A DNA stretch of 64,000 bases from Segatella copri (GTDB lineage: Bacteria; Bacteroidota; Bacteroidia; Bacteroidales; Bacteroidaceae), in contig NZ_CP137557.1 of assembly GCF_019249655.2 (NCBI RefSeq), positions 1,795,001-1,859,000 of the forward strand, written 5' to 3'. Positions 14,891 to 22,867 of this stretch are shown piece by piece. The stretch's first letter is position 1. Each line of letters opens with the position of its first letter. The position numbers and the translations under genes are program-made. The notes beneath the pieces were generated by a model that worked only from the letters and a program-made list of their open reading frames with translations, was not told the DNA's origin and ran no database searches.

Positions 14891-16330
14891 TTATTGCTTA
14901 AACAAATCATCCATTGTAATCTCGCTCTGTATCATGCCGTATTGGGCATTTCTTGCCACTCCGTAAGTCGTAACGAAGGTGAGGTGCAGAGCCTTGCTGG
15001 TACCAGTGGTTTCTCTGAACAACTCACGGCGATAGATGATGTGTTCCAGATAGGAAGGAGTAATCTCGAAGGGCTTCATCGAAAACTTCATTTCGCATAG
15101 GTTGATGGTCTGGTCTCGTCGGTCGATTACCAAATCTATCTGGGCGCCTTCTCGCTTCTTTCCCTCAGAATCCACGCTGGCAGGTGCCGACCATGAGCAG
15201 ATGGATGACTGAACCCCCTCAATGCCTAGGGCACGCTTGATTTGCCTGATATGATGCAGGCATACCTGCTCGAAAGCATAGCCGCACCAGGCACGATGAC
15301 TTGGCGAATCAATGGTGTCGGTCCAGAAAGTTTCGTCCATGCCAGTGGAGTTCTTGATGTAGCGCAGGTGGAACAGGGAGAAGAGGTCGGTGAGCTGATA
15401 TACTGCATCTCGCTGCTTCTTGTTGATGGGGTAGTAGCGGCGGATGAAATCGCAGTTGCAGAGATCATCCAATACCTCTGATAGTCCGCCATTGTCAGGA
15501 ATTTTGCATTCGCGGATGATGTCCTGTCGGGTCAAGCCCTTTGCCTTTTGAGAAAGTATCTCCACTACTTTACGATAGTTTCTGCTATCCTTGAAAAGCG
15601 AACGGAATAGGAAGTCGAACTCTCTTCTCAGTTCGCCGTTCTCCTCGAAAAACAGCTTGTTGATGTTTTGTGCCAGGCTTAAATGGGGTTTGAGCATGTT
15701 TAGATAGTAAGGCGTGCCACCTAGCATCATATAGCATTCTACAGTCTGATGGCGGTTGAATACGATATGATTGTTCTGCAGAAATTCCTCAGTTTCACCT
15801 AATGAGAAAGGTGCAAGATAGATGCTGCGGGTTACCCGGTTGTGCAGTCCTCCCTTGTCTCCCAGCAGTTTGTTGACCATCCATGAGGTGGCTGAACCGC
15901 ATACCACGAGCATGAGGTTCTGGTCTGAAGCCCATTGGTTCCAGAAGAGTTCGATAGCACTGATGAAGTTGGAGCGTGGGGTGTCGAACCAAGGAAGCTC
16001 ATCGATGAAGACCACTTTTCGTCTGTCACCGAGAGAAGCCAGATAGTCTTTTAGCTGGAAGAATGCTTCCAGCCATGACTGAGGGGTCTTTCGCTTGACG
16101 CCTGAGTATGACTCCAGGGTCATCTTGAAGTTAAAGAGCTGATCTTTCTTGGTAGCCTGATAAGCTCCTGTAAAATAGAAGTCAAACTTTTCTTTGAAGA
16201 ATTGTTTCACTAGGAAAGTCTTGCCGATGCGTCGTCTTCCATAGACTGCTACGAATTCCGGTTTGTTGGATTCATAGCAATCCTGCAGCGTTTTCTGTTC
16301 TTCCTTGCGTCCTATTATTTTTTGTAGCAT
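14891..16330 (-). CDS. AAA-family ATPase, archaeal ATPase/DUF234 type
   Basis: 479 residues. Walker A is YGRRRIGKTFLV (residues about 31-42), Walker B is KVVFIDELPWF (about 110-120), and VVCGSATSWM (about 146-155) is sensor 1. A winged-helix middle part follows (QKAKGLTRQDIIRECKIP). The C-terminal DUF234 region ends in a PD-(D/E)xK-like pattern: GAQIDLVIDRRDQTINLCEMKF. Such proteins are numerous in Prevotella and Bacteroides and are thought to be mobile or defence related; the true role is unknown. The promoter TATCTTTG lies upstream on the minus strand. It is divergent to another ATPase gene. Confidence 0.85.
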   Translation of the reverse strand: MLQKIIGRKEEQKTLQDCYESNKPEFVAVYGRRRIGKTFLVKQFFKEKFDFYFTGAYQATKKDQLFNFKMTLESYSGVKRKTPQSWLEAFFQLKDYLASLGDRRKVVFIDELPWFDTPRSNFISAIELFWNQWASDQNLMLVVCGSATSWMVNKLLGDKGGLHNRVTRSIYLAPFSLGETEEFLQNNHIVFNRHQTVECYMMLGGTPYYLNMLKPHLSLAQNINKLFFEENGELRREFDFLFRSLFKDSRNYRKVVEILSQKAKGLTRQDIIRECKIPDNGGLSEVLDDLCNCDFIRRYYPINKKQRDAVYQLTDLFSLFHLRYIKNSTGMDETFWTDTIDSPSHRAWCGYAFEQVCLHHIRQIKRALGIEGVQSSICSWSAPASVDSEGKKREGAQIDLVIDRRDQTINLCEMKFSMKPFEITPSYLEHIIYRRELFRETTGTSKALHLTFVTTYGVARNAQYGMIQSEITMDDLFKQ

Positions 16331-16447
16331 AATGGTAAAGTCTTATTTTATGATAACAATTAGCCCTAAGGCTCTGATATTTGGCTACAAAGATAATGTT
16401 TTTATTTGAATTCCGCAAGGGATTTTAGATAAAAATATGCCTGAACT

Positions 16448-16484
16448 GGGGCGGTAACTCGTTTTTTAAGGCAGTTACCGCCCC
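16448..16484. promoter_or_regulatory. Perfect inverted repeat between divergent ATPase genes
   Basis: GGGGCGGTAACT (16448-16459) and AGTTACCGCCCC (16473-16484) pair exactly over 12 bases around a T-rich loop. It lies upstream of both divergent promoters (TATCTTTG facing each gene). It could be a shared operator or the terminator of a lost gene. Confidence 0.5.
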
Positions 16485-16610
16485 ATTTCAAGTATGTTTT
16501 GTTGAATTTCGGTTCTATTTTTACAGTGATATATTGTTAATAATCAGAAAAACGCTTGTTTTCTGAAATATTATCCGTATCTTTGTATCTAGATTATAAA
16601 GAGTAAGATT

Positions 16611-18173
16611 ATGGCTTCAAAGAGATATCCTTTGGGAATACAAACGTTCTCCGAAATCGTGAAGGGGAATTACTTCTATGCTGACAAGACGGCTATCGTT
16701 TATCAGTTGGCTCATTATGCCAAGTTTCATTTTCTGAGTCGCCCACGTCGATTCGGAAAATCCTTGTTTGTATCTACTCTCAAGGCTTACTTTGAAGGTA
16801 AGAAAGAGCTGTTCAAGGGACTTGCTATCGAACAGATGGAGAAGGAGTGGACGGCATATCCTGTCATCCATTTGGATTTGAGCTGCGGTAAGTATTATAG
16901 TTTGGAGAACGCTAAAATCATATTAAATAATATTCTTAAAGTTGAAGAGCAGAAATATGGAATAGAAGTTCCTGAATCTGAGCGTGAAGGCTTTGGGGCT
17001 CGCTTTAGGGATATTTTGCTGGCTGCCACGGCTCAAACCGGTAAACAGGTTGTCGTTCTCATCGATGAGTATGATGCCCCGATGCATGATTCTGTAAGTG
17101 ACGAAGACTTGCAGAAAACCATCCGCAACATCATGCGGGATTTCTTCAGCCCCTTGAAGCAGCAAGAGGGAAACATTCGCTTTGTATTCATCACAGGCAT
17201 CTCTAAGTTTAGTCAGCTCAGCATCTTTAGCGAGTTGAACAATCTCAAGATTCTCACGTTGAAGGATGAATACAGTAGCTGTTGTGGTATCACCAAGAGT
17301 GAATTGACTCAGTATTTCCGTGAGGGTATCGAGGAGATGGCTGAGCATAATGGGCTTACTTATGAGGAGACCTTAGAGCAACTCAAGCAGCATTATGATG
17401 GCTACCATTTCAGTATTAATAGCGAGGATATCTTCAATCCTTACAGCATCATCAATGCATTGGATGATAAGGAGTTTAATAGCTATTGGTTTACATCTGG
17501 TACGCCTACGTTCCTGGTAGAGTTGTTGCAGCGGAAAAATTTGGACATGCTCAATCTGGATGATTTGTGGATACAGGCATCACGTTTTGATACACCTACG
17601 GAAAGACTCACTGATCCTATTCCGGTTCTTTTCCAAAGTGGCTACCTTACCATTAAAGGATATGAGCGAAGAGGAAAATTGTATCATCTCTGTTTCCCAA
17701 ATCTAGAAGTAAGACAAGGCTTTTCTGATAGTCTCGTCAGGTATTATACTGCACAAGACATGAACAGATATGATGCCATTGTGTATGCTTATGCCAAGAA
17801 TGTGCTCGTCAATGACGACATGGGAGCCTTTATGCCTCACTTGAAGGCATTCTATGATAAGTTCCCATATACGATTATCAACAATAATGAGCGTCACTAT
17901 CAAGCCGTGATATTCACCATCTTCACCATGCTTGGCGAAGATGTGAAGGTGGAGCATACCACTTCTGATGGAAGAATAGACCTTGTGCTCAAGACGGATA
18001 AGAGTATCTTTATCTTTGAGTTAAAATATAAGAAGTCTGCCGACATCGCCATGGCACAAATCAGCCACAAGGACTATGCCAAGGCTTTTGCCGATGATGG
18101 GCGGAAGGTTGTGAAAGTAGGTATTAACTTCTCTGAAAACCAGCGAAGTATAGAGGATTGGGTGATAGAATAA
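16611..18173 (+). CDS. AAA-ATPase-like protein with C-terminal PD-(D/E)xK domain
   Basis: 520 residues. The N-terminal ATPase domain (AAA-ATPase_like) starts with YPLGIQTFSEIVKGNYFYADKT, has RPRRFGKSLFVS as Walker A (about 43-54) and VVVLIDEYDAPM as Walker B (about 155-166). The C-terminal nuclease-like domain (PDDEXK_9, about 400-505) has SDGRIDLVLKTDKSIFIFELKY, with Asp, Glu and Lys in place. The family is widespread and often multi-copy in Bacteroidota; a role in defence or mobility is suspected but not shown. A TATCTTTG promoter lies about 35 bases before the ATG. All motifs are intact, in contrast to the relative at 33823. Confidence 0.88.
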   Translation: MASKRYPLGIQTFSEIVKGNYFYADKTAIVYQLAHYAKFHFLSRPRRFGKSLFVSTLKAYFEGKKELFKGLAIEQMEKEWTAYPVIHLDLSCGKYYSLENAKIILNNILKVEEQKYGIEVPESEREGFGARFRDILLAATAQTGKQVVVLIDEYDAPMHDSVSDEDLQKTIRNIMRDFFSPLKQQEGNIRFVFITGISKFSQLSIFSELNNLKILTLKDEYSSCCGITKSELTQYFREGIEEMAEHNGLTYEETLEQLKQHYDGYHFSINSEDIFNPYSIINALDDKEFNSYWFTSGTPTFLVELLQRKNLDMLNLDDLWIQASRFDTPTERLTDPIPVLFQSGYLTIKGYERRGKLYHLCFPNLEVRQGFSDSLVRYYTAQDMNRYDAIVYAYAKNVLVNDDMGAFMPHLKAFYDKFPYTIINNNERHYQAVIFTIFTMLGEDVKVEHTTSDGRIDLVLKTDKSIFIFELKYKKSADIAMAQISHKDYAKAFADDGRKVVKVGINFSENQRSIEDWVIE

Positions 18174-18188
18174 ATGATATAGAAGAAA

Positions 18189-18221
18189 GTTGGTGACCTT
18201 CATCTGATGAAGGTCACCAAC
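18189..18221. repeat. REP-like palindrome, copy 3 (near perfect)
   Basis: GTTGGTGACCTTCATC and GATGAAGGTCACCAAC are exact reverse complements around a single T. It begins 16 bases behind the stop of the ATPase gene and may serve as its transcription end. Confidence 0.75.
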
Positions 18222-18262
18222 TCTCATTAACTCTGTAAAGTAATGTCATTCAGTTAATTATC

Positions 18263-18580
18263 TTATATAATCACTGCCGTTCCGCTGCACGTAACCATCA
18301 GCATGGAGCCGCTGTTGCCCACGGTTTCGTAATCCAGGTCGATGCCCACGATGGCGTTGCAGCCCAGGGATGCGGCACGGTCGGCCATCTCTCTCAGGGC
18401 AGTATCCTTGGCCTGGCGGAGGGTGCTTTCGTAAGAACCGCTTCTTCCACCTATCACATCACGGACACTGGCAAAGAAATCCTTCACAAAGTTGGTACCA
18501 ATGATGGTTTCGCCGGTCACTACGCCACGATATTCACGGATAGGGTGGCCTTCTATGGTTGGAGTTGTACTCAAAATCAT
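18263..18580 (-). CDS. YbjQ/UPF0145 family protein
   Basis: 105 residues, full length for the family. The pattern is complete: [21 protein letters not shown]..., [24 protein letters not shown] in the middle and [17 protein letters not shown]...[11 protein letters not shown] at the end. Members form a beta-rich pentamer. They are sometimes called putative heavy-metal-binding proteins, with little proof. Single gene, reading on the same strand as RNase G but separated from it by a strong terminator. Function beyond the family name is not known. Confidence 0.93.
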   Translation of the reverse strand: MILSTTPTIEGHPIREYRGVVTGETIIGTNFVKDFFASVRDVIGGRSGSYESTLRQAKDTALREMADRAASLGCNAIVGIDLDYETVGNSGSMLMVTCSGTAVII

Positions 18581-18734
18581 AATCTTTTTCCTTTCTTTTT
18601 TATGTTATCTATACTATTTATTTATGTAACTATACATGTTATTTTATAGCTTAGACGATAAAATACAGCAAAAGGTTGCAGAAAAAAACAAAAAATATGT
18701 AAAAAGCAACAAAAAAGAAGCACAAGAAGCAAAA

Positions 18735-18772
18735 AAAGCTCCATTCGCACATAAAATTGCGAATGGAGCTTT
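18735..18772. terminator. Two-way terminator behind rng
   Basis: AAAGCTCCATTCGC (18735-18748) pairs exactly with GCGAATGGAGCTTT (18759-18772), with A/T runs on both sides. It ends the RNase G transcript on the minus strand. Confidence 0.92.
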
Positions 18773-18790
18773 TTGCTGAGAATTAAAAAA

Positions 18791-20362
18791 TTACTTTGTC
18801 TCCTGCTCTTCCTGCATATCCAGATACTGGTTGTCCTTGTCGTAGAATTCATACTGGAGGAACGCCAGCTTCTGCGAAGGAATTACATTGAAGCCGAATC
18901 CGTATTTAAACTGCCATCTGCGCTTCAGGGAAACGAAGCCCTTGTTGATGAAGGCAGCCACGTAAGGATTCACATACAAAGTGAACTTCTTGACGCCAAT
19001 CTTGTTGACTAGGCGGTCGATCTTTCTTTCCAACTGGTCGGTGAAGAGGATGCTCGACTTGATTTTGCCCGTGCCGAAGCAGGTAGGGCAGGTCTCCTCT
19101 ACGTTCACGTCCATCGCTGGGCGCACACGCTGGCGGGTAATCTGCATCAGTCCGAACTTGCTCAATGGCAGGATGTTGTGCTTGGCACGGTCCTTCTGCA
19201 TGTTCTTGCACATGCGCTCATAGAGCAGCTGTCGGTCTTCGGCAAGATTCATGTCGATGAAATCCACCACGATGATGCCTCCCATATCACGGAGTCGCAA
19301 CTGTCGGGCCAATTCATCGGCAGCGCCGAGGTTCACGTCGAGAGCATTCGCTTCCTGACCTTTCTCACGAGTGCGGTTGCCGCTGTTCACATCCACCACA
19401 TGCAGGGCTTCGGTATGCTCAATGATGAGATACGCACCGTGCTTGTAGTTGACAACTCTTCCAAAACCAGCCTTAATCTGCTTGGTGATGCTGAAGTTGT
19501 CGAAGATAGGCACCTTTCCGGTGTAGAGCTTGACTATGCCCGCCTTTTCAGGGGCTATTAGAGAAACATAGTCCTTCACCTCGTTCATCACACCTTCGTC
19601 GTTGACGAAGATGTTCTCGTAAGATGGGTTAAACAAGTCACGCAAGAGAGCGACGGCTCTTCCGGTCTCCTCGAAGGCGATTTGCGGGCGCTGCTGGGTC
19701 TTCTGCACCTTGGCGATAGCATCCTCCCATCGCTTCACCAGGATTTTCAGCTCAGCATCGAGCTCTGCGACACGCTTACCCTCAGCCACAGTGCGGACAA
19801 TGACACCGCAATTCTTTGGCTTGATGCTGTGAATGAGTTGCTTGAGTCGGGAGCGTTCTTCACCGCTTTTGATTTTCGACGAGACAGAAACTTTGTCACC
19901 GAATGGCATGAGTACCAGGTATCGACCTGCGAAAGAGATTTCGCCCGTAAGTCGAGGACCCTTGGTAGAGATTGGTTCTTTAACGATTTGCACCAGCACT
20001 TCCTGTCCCACTTTCAGGACATTCTGAATGCTGCCGTCCTTTTCCAATTCAGGCATTTTGCTGGCTTTAGAGAATGGGAAAAGTTTCTTTCTGTCGCTCT
20101 GTACTTGTTTTAGATACTTCTGGTAGGAATTGAAATGACTTCCTAGATCAAGATAATGAAGAAAGGCGTCGCGTTCATAACCCACATCCACGAAGCAAGC
20201 GTTAAGTCCTGGCATCAGTTTCTTAACCTTTGCAATGTAGATGTTGCCCACAGAGAACGATGCCTCACGGGGTTCGTTCTGGTATTCCACCAGCTGCTTG
20301 TCCTCCATGAGTGCGATAGAGATGTCCTTCTGCTGGACGTCAATTACAACTTCGCTTGTCAT
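18791..20362 (-). CDS. rng: Ribonuclease G (Rne/Rng family)
   Basis: 523 residues from the ATG at 20362; a TTG three codons upstream is less likely, as GAAGAG lies just before this ATG. The S1-like RNA-binding domain is at about 35-125 (FSVGNIYIAKVKKLMPGLNA). The catalytic core has VVDVNSGNRT and MGGIIVVDFIDM with the metal-binding Asp residues, and the zinc-link cysteines are in CPTCFGTGK. It lacks the long C-terminal scaffold of RNase E, so it is of the RNase G type. It acts in 16S rRNA 5' processing and mRNA decay in the cytoplasm. It follows the small basic peptide and HU genes on the same strand. Confidence 0.95.
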   Translation of the reverse strand: MTSEVVIDVQQKDISIALMEDKQLVEYQNEPREASFSVGNIYIAKVKKLMPGLNACFVDVGYERDAFLHYLDLGSHFNSYQKYLKQVQSDRKKLFPFSKASKMPELEKDGSIQNVLKVGQEVLVQIVKEPISTKGPRLTGEISFAGRYLVLMPFGDKVSVSSKIKSGEERSRLKQLIHSIKPKNCGVIVRTVAEGKRVAELDAELKILVKRWEDAIAKVQKTQQRPQIAFEETGRAVALLRDLFNPSYENIFVNDEGVMNEVKDYVSLIAPEKAGIVKLYTGKVPIFDNFSITKQIKAGFGRVVNYKHGAYLIIEHTEALHVVDVNSGNRTREKGQEANALDVNLGAADELARQLRLRDMGGIIVVDFIDMNLAEDRQLLYERMCKNMQKDRAKHNILPLSKFGLMQITRQRVRPAMDVNVEETCPTCFGTGKIKSSILFTDQLERKIDRLVNKIGVKKFTLYVNPYVAAFINKGFVSLKRRWQFKYGFGFNVIPSQKLAFLQYEFYDKDNQYLDMQEEQETK

Positions 20363-20410
20363 ACTCTTCAATAATCTTTTTACTTAAAGTTCTACTAATT
20401 ACACTTTACA

Positions 20411-20449
20411 AAAAGGGGCATGCCAAACCATGTTGATATGACACGCCCC
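20411..20449 (-). terminator. Terminator behind the small basic peptide gene
   Basis: On the minus strand GGGGCGTG pairs with CATGCCCC (one G-U pair) and is followed by TTTTTGTAAAG. It lies 50 bases after the stop at 20500. Confidence 0.7.
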
Positions 20450-20499
20450 CTCAGTCTGACGAACCGACTGAGAGCAATGTTAGCTTCTAAATCGAAAGC

Positions 20500-20589
20500 T
20501 TACTTGCTCTTATGTCTGTTCTTACGTAATCTCTTTTTACGCTTGTGAGTAGCCATCTTGTGGCCCTTCTTTTTCTTTCCGTTTGGCAT
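20500..20589 (-). CDS. Small highly basic peptide, probably ribosome associated
   Basis: Twenty-nine residues beginning MPNGKKKKGHKMATHKRKK and ending RLRKNRHKSK; more than half are Lys, Arg or His. Peptides nearly the same in length and sequence are found across Bacteroidota, and such composition is typical of small ribosomal proteins that fill gaps in rRNA. It has its own terminator and lies between HU and RNase G. Conservation is from memory; that it is a ribosomal component is inference. It is too short for most gene finders and easily missed. Confidence 0.75.
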   Translation of the reverse strand: MPNGKKKKGHKMATHKRKKRLRKNRHKSK

Positions 20590-20661
20590 GATTTTAAAAT
20601 TTTAAAAATATTGTTATTATTAAAAATGATATTGCTATCTTTTATTGCAGCGATTACTCAA

Positions 20662-20946
20662 TTACTGAGCGTTCTGCATCTCCTCTACGAAGCTCTTTGC
20701 TGGCTTGAAGCTTGGAAGGTCGTGAGCTGGGATAGTGAGGGTTGTGTTCTTGGAGATGTTACGAGCGGTCTTGGCTGCACGGTGCTTGATGTTGAAGCTG
20801 CCGAAACCACGCAAGTATACGTTCTCCTTGTTCTGGATGAGGCTCTTCTTCACCTCTTCCATGAACGACTCCACTACCATGCCTACTTCTTTCTTTGGCA
20901 TACCCGTAGCGATTGCTACTTCGTTAATGATATCTGCTTTGGTCAT
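20662..20946 (-). CDS. HU-family DNA-binding protein
   Basis: 94 residues. The N-terminal helices (MTKADIINEVAIATGMPKKEV and VESFMEEVKKSL) dimerise. The beta arms start at VYLRGFGSFNIKHRAAKTAR, the HU/IHF signature, and the end is IPAHDLPSFKPAKSFVEEM. It bends and packs DNA. It is read on the minus strand ahead of the small basic peptide. Chromosomal HU of normal length, no anomalies. Whether it pairs with another HU or IHF subunit cannot be told. Confidence 0.95.
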   Translation of the reverse strand: MTKADIINEVAIATGMPKKEVGMVVESFMEEVKKSLIQNKENVYLRGFGSFNIKHRAAKTARNISKNTTLTIPAHDLPSFKPAKSFVEEMQNAQ

Positions 20947-21113
20947 TTCTTCTTTTATTTACTTTTATACTTTAATTATCTCAAATCGGTGTGCAAAGAT
21001 ACAAGTTTTTTGCGATATAACAAAATAGTTCGGGCTTTTTTTTGAAAAAAAATGCTCTAAGTATTTGCATATTAGGTTTTTATTATGTATTTTTGCACAA
21101 AAATAGGGAAATT

Positions 21114-21947
21114 ATGGGTTTTAAGAGATATTTTTTGCTTTTCATAGGAGTGGCTTTCAGCGTGTTGTCGCTGGCTGCCAGCAGGGAGTGGAGCGCACAG
21201 AATGTGCCGATTCCGTTCCTCAAAGACTCCACGCAGTATGTTTCCGATCCGGATGGATTGGTGGGGAAGGCGCAGAAGGATTCTGCCAACCTGTACCTGC
21301 AGAAGCTGAAACTGGAGTGTGGGGTGCAGAACGTCCTCATCATCGTGGGCAAGGTGGAGAACCAGGATGCCTTCCGCATGGCGCAGGATGTGGGCAACAA
21401 GTATGGCATCGGATATAAGAAGAGCCGAAGAGGACTGGTCATCGTCATCGCAGTGGAAGATCATAAGTATTTCATTGCTCCGGGTAGCGGACTGGAAGGC
21501 GAGCTGACGGATGTTGACTGCGACGACATTGCCCGTGCCTGCATCGTGAAATACATGCGAGAGGATGATCCGGGCGAGGCTGTGGCATCCGTGAGCCGTG
21601 CTATATATAATAAGGTGAAGAGCGGACGTACCGGAATAGAATCGGTAGACGAGGGTACGGTGAATGGAGAAGAAGACTGGGCGCTGGTTATCATCCTCTT
21701 CCTTCTCTTCTTCGGAGTTCCGATTTATTACCTCGTCAGATATATCCTGGAGCAGGTGGGTGTGCTGAAGCCAAGACCTAAGGGAAAGGGTAGGAACCAG
21801 AATAGAAGAAGAAATGATGACGACGACTGGTTGCCGCCGTTCTTCATGGGTGGAGGCGGCTTCTCCGGAGGTGGAGGAGGCGGCTTCTCTGGCGGTTCCT
21901 TCGGCGGCGGTAGCTTCTCGGGCGGCGGATCCGGAGGAAGCTGGTGA
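21114..21947 (+). CDS. TPM-domain membrane protein with glycine-rich tail
   Basis: 277 residues from the ATG at 21114. A signal peptide (about 1-22, FLLFIGVAFSVLSLAASREW) is followed by the TPM domain (about 35-165: VSDPDGLVGKAQKDSANLYLQ...RRGLVIVIAVEDHKYFIAPGSGLEGELTD), a transmembrane helix (WALVIILFLLFFGVPIYYLV) and a Lys/Arg-rich, then Gly/Ser/Phe-rich tail. The TPM domain was described in proteins of photosystem repair and in membrane-bound bacterial proteins; here its task is unknown. The lemA gene 107 bases downstream is its usual partner in Bacteroidota, so the two probably act together at the membrane. Confidence 0.9.
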   Translation: MGFKRYFLLFIGVAFSVLSLAASREWSAQNVPIPFLKDSTQYVSDPDGLVGKAQKDSANLYLQKLKLECGVQNVLIIVGKVENQDAFRMAQDVGNKYGIGYKKSRRGLVIVIAVEDHKYFIAPGSGLEGELTDVDCDDIARACIVKYMREDDPGEAVASVSRAIYNKVKSGRTGIESVDEGTVNGEEDWALVIILFLLFFGVPIYYLVRYILEQVGVLKPRPKGKGRNQNRRRNDDDDWLPPFFMGGGGFSGGGGGGFSGGSFGGGSFSGGGSGGSW

Positions 21948-22054
21948 TAGTTTATAGTTGAAAGTTGATAGTTTACGCAGGTAATCACTAATCAATAATC
22001 ACTAATCAATAAACACTAATATAATAATGTATAATCAATAAATAAAAAAGAATT

Positions 22055-22636
22055 ATGAAGAAAACAGGATGGATCATCTTAGGCGTCATCGTAGTGTTGG
22101 TGCTGTGGGTGTTCAGTGGTTATAATGGAATGGTGAGTGAGCAGGAGGCTGCTACCACCGAGTTGTCTAACATGCAGGCTCAGTATCAGCGCCGTGCCGA
22201 CATGATGCCTCAGCTGGCTAAGATTGTGAAGGCGTATGCCAAGCATGAGAAGGAGACCTTCGAGGAGGTGACCAAGGCTCGTGCCTCTGTGGGACAGGTA
22301 AAACTGGATGTAAACAACCTCACCGAGGCTAGCATGAAGCAGTATGCTGCAGCCCAGGGCGAGTTGGCGAATGCCTTCTCCAAGCTGATGCTGGTGGCAG
22401 AAAGATATCCTGAGCTGAAGGCGAGTGAGAACTTCAAGGCCCTTCAGGTTCAGGAGGAAGGCACCGAGAATCGCATCAGCGAGGCACGCCGCAAGTACAA
22501 CGAGGCTGTACAGTCGTATAATCAGACCGTTAGAAAGATGCCTAACGCCATCATCGCCGGTCTCTTCCATTTCAATGTGATGCCAAAGTTCGAGGCAGCC
22601 GCAGGCGCCGAGAAGGCACCGGATTTGGATATCTAG
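22055..22636 (+). CDS. lemA: LemA family protein
   Basis: 193 residues. One N-terminal transmembrane segment (GWIILGVIVVLVLWVFSGYNGMV) is followed by a helical domain typical of LemA: DMMPQLAKIVKAYAKHEKET, then NAFSKLMLVAERYPELKASENF..LQVQEEGTENRISEARRKYNEAVQSYN. The domain should lie outside the cytoplasm. LemA proteins are conserved in many bacteria; their molecular role is not settled. The gene follows the TPM-domain gene and is closed by a strong terminator, so the two form one unit. Confidence 0.93.
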   Translation: MKKTGWIILGVIVVLVLWVFSGYNGMVSEQEAATTELSNMQAQYQRRADMMPQLAKIVKAYAKHEKETFEEVTKARASVGQVKLDVNNLTEASMKQYAAAQGELANAFSKLMLVAERYPELKASENFKALQVQEEGTENRISEARRKYNEAVQSYNQTVRKMPNAIIAGLFHFNVMPKFEAAAGAEKAPDLDI

Positions 22637-22657
22637 GCCCGGGATGGACCAGTAAGG

Positions 22658-22703
22658 AATCCAGCCAAAGGGAGATAAACTTCCTTTTGGCTGGATTTTT
22701 TTT
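22658..22703 (+). terminator. Terminator behind lemA
   Basis: AATCCAGCCAAAGG (22658-22671) pairs with CCTTTTGGCTGGATT (22683-22697), and a run of eight T follows. Confidence 0.92.
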
Positions 22704-22867
22704 GTTTTCGCTCCCTTTCAATCTGTTACTATTGCAACATTTTATATATATTTTGTAGTTCAGATGAATCATATTTCAGATTTTCTTTGTATCTTTGCAA
22801 AAAATTTGGGAAAGGTGATAGAAATGTCACGAAAAATAATTGAAATTTCAATAAGGTTAATACAAAT

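Noticed and set aside
21072..21995. Long minus-strand frame of 307 codons
   Set aside because: It is the mirror of the TPM-domain gene; codon pattern, signal peptide and domain support the plus strand.
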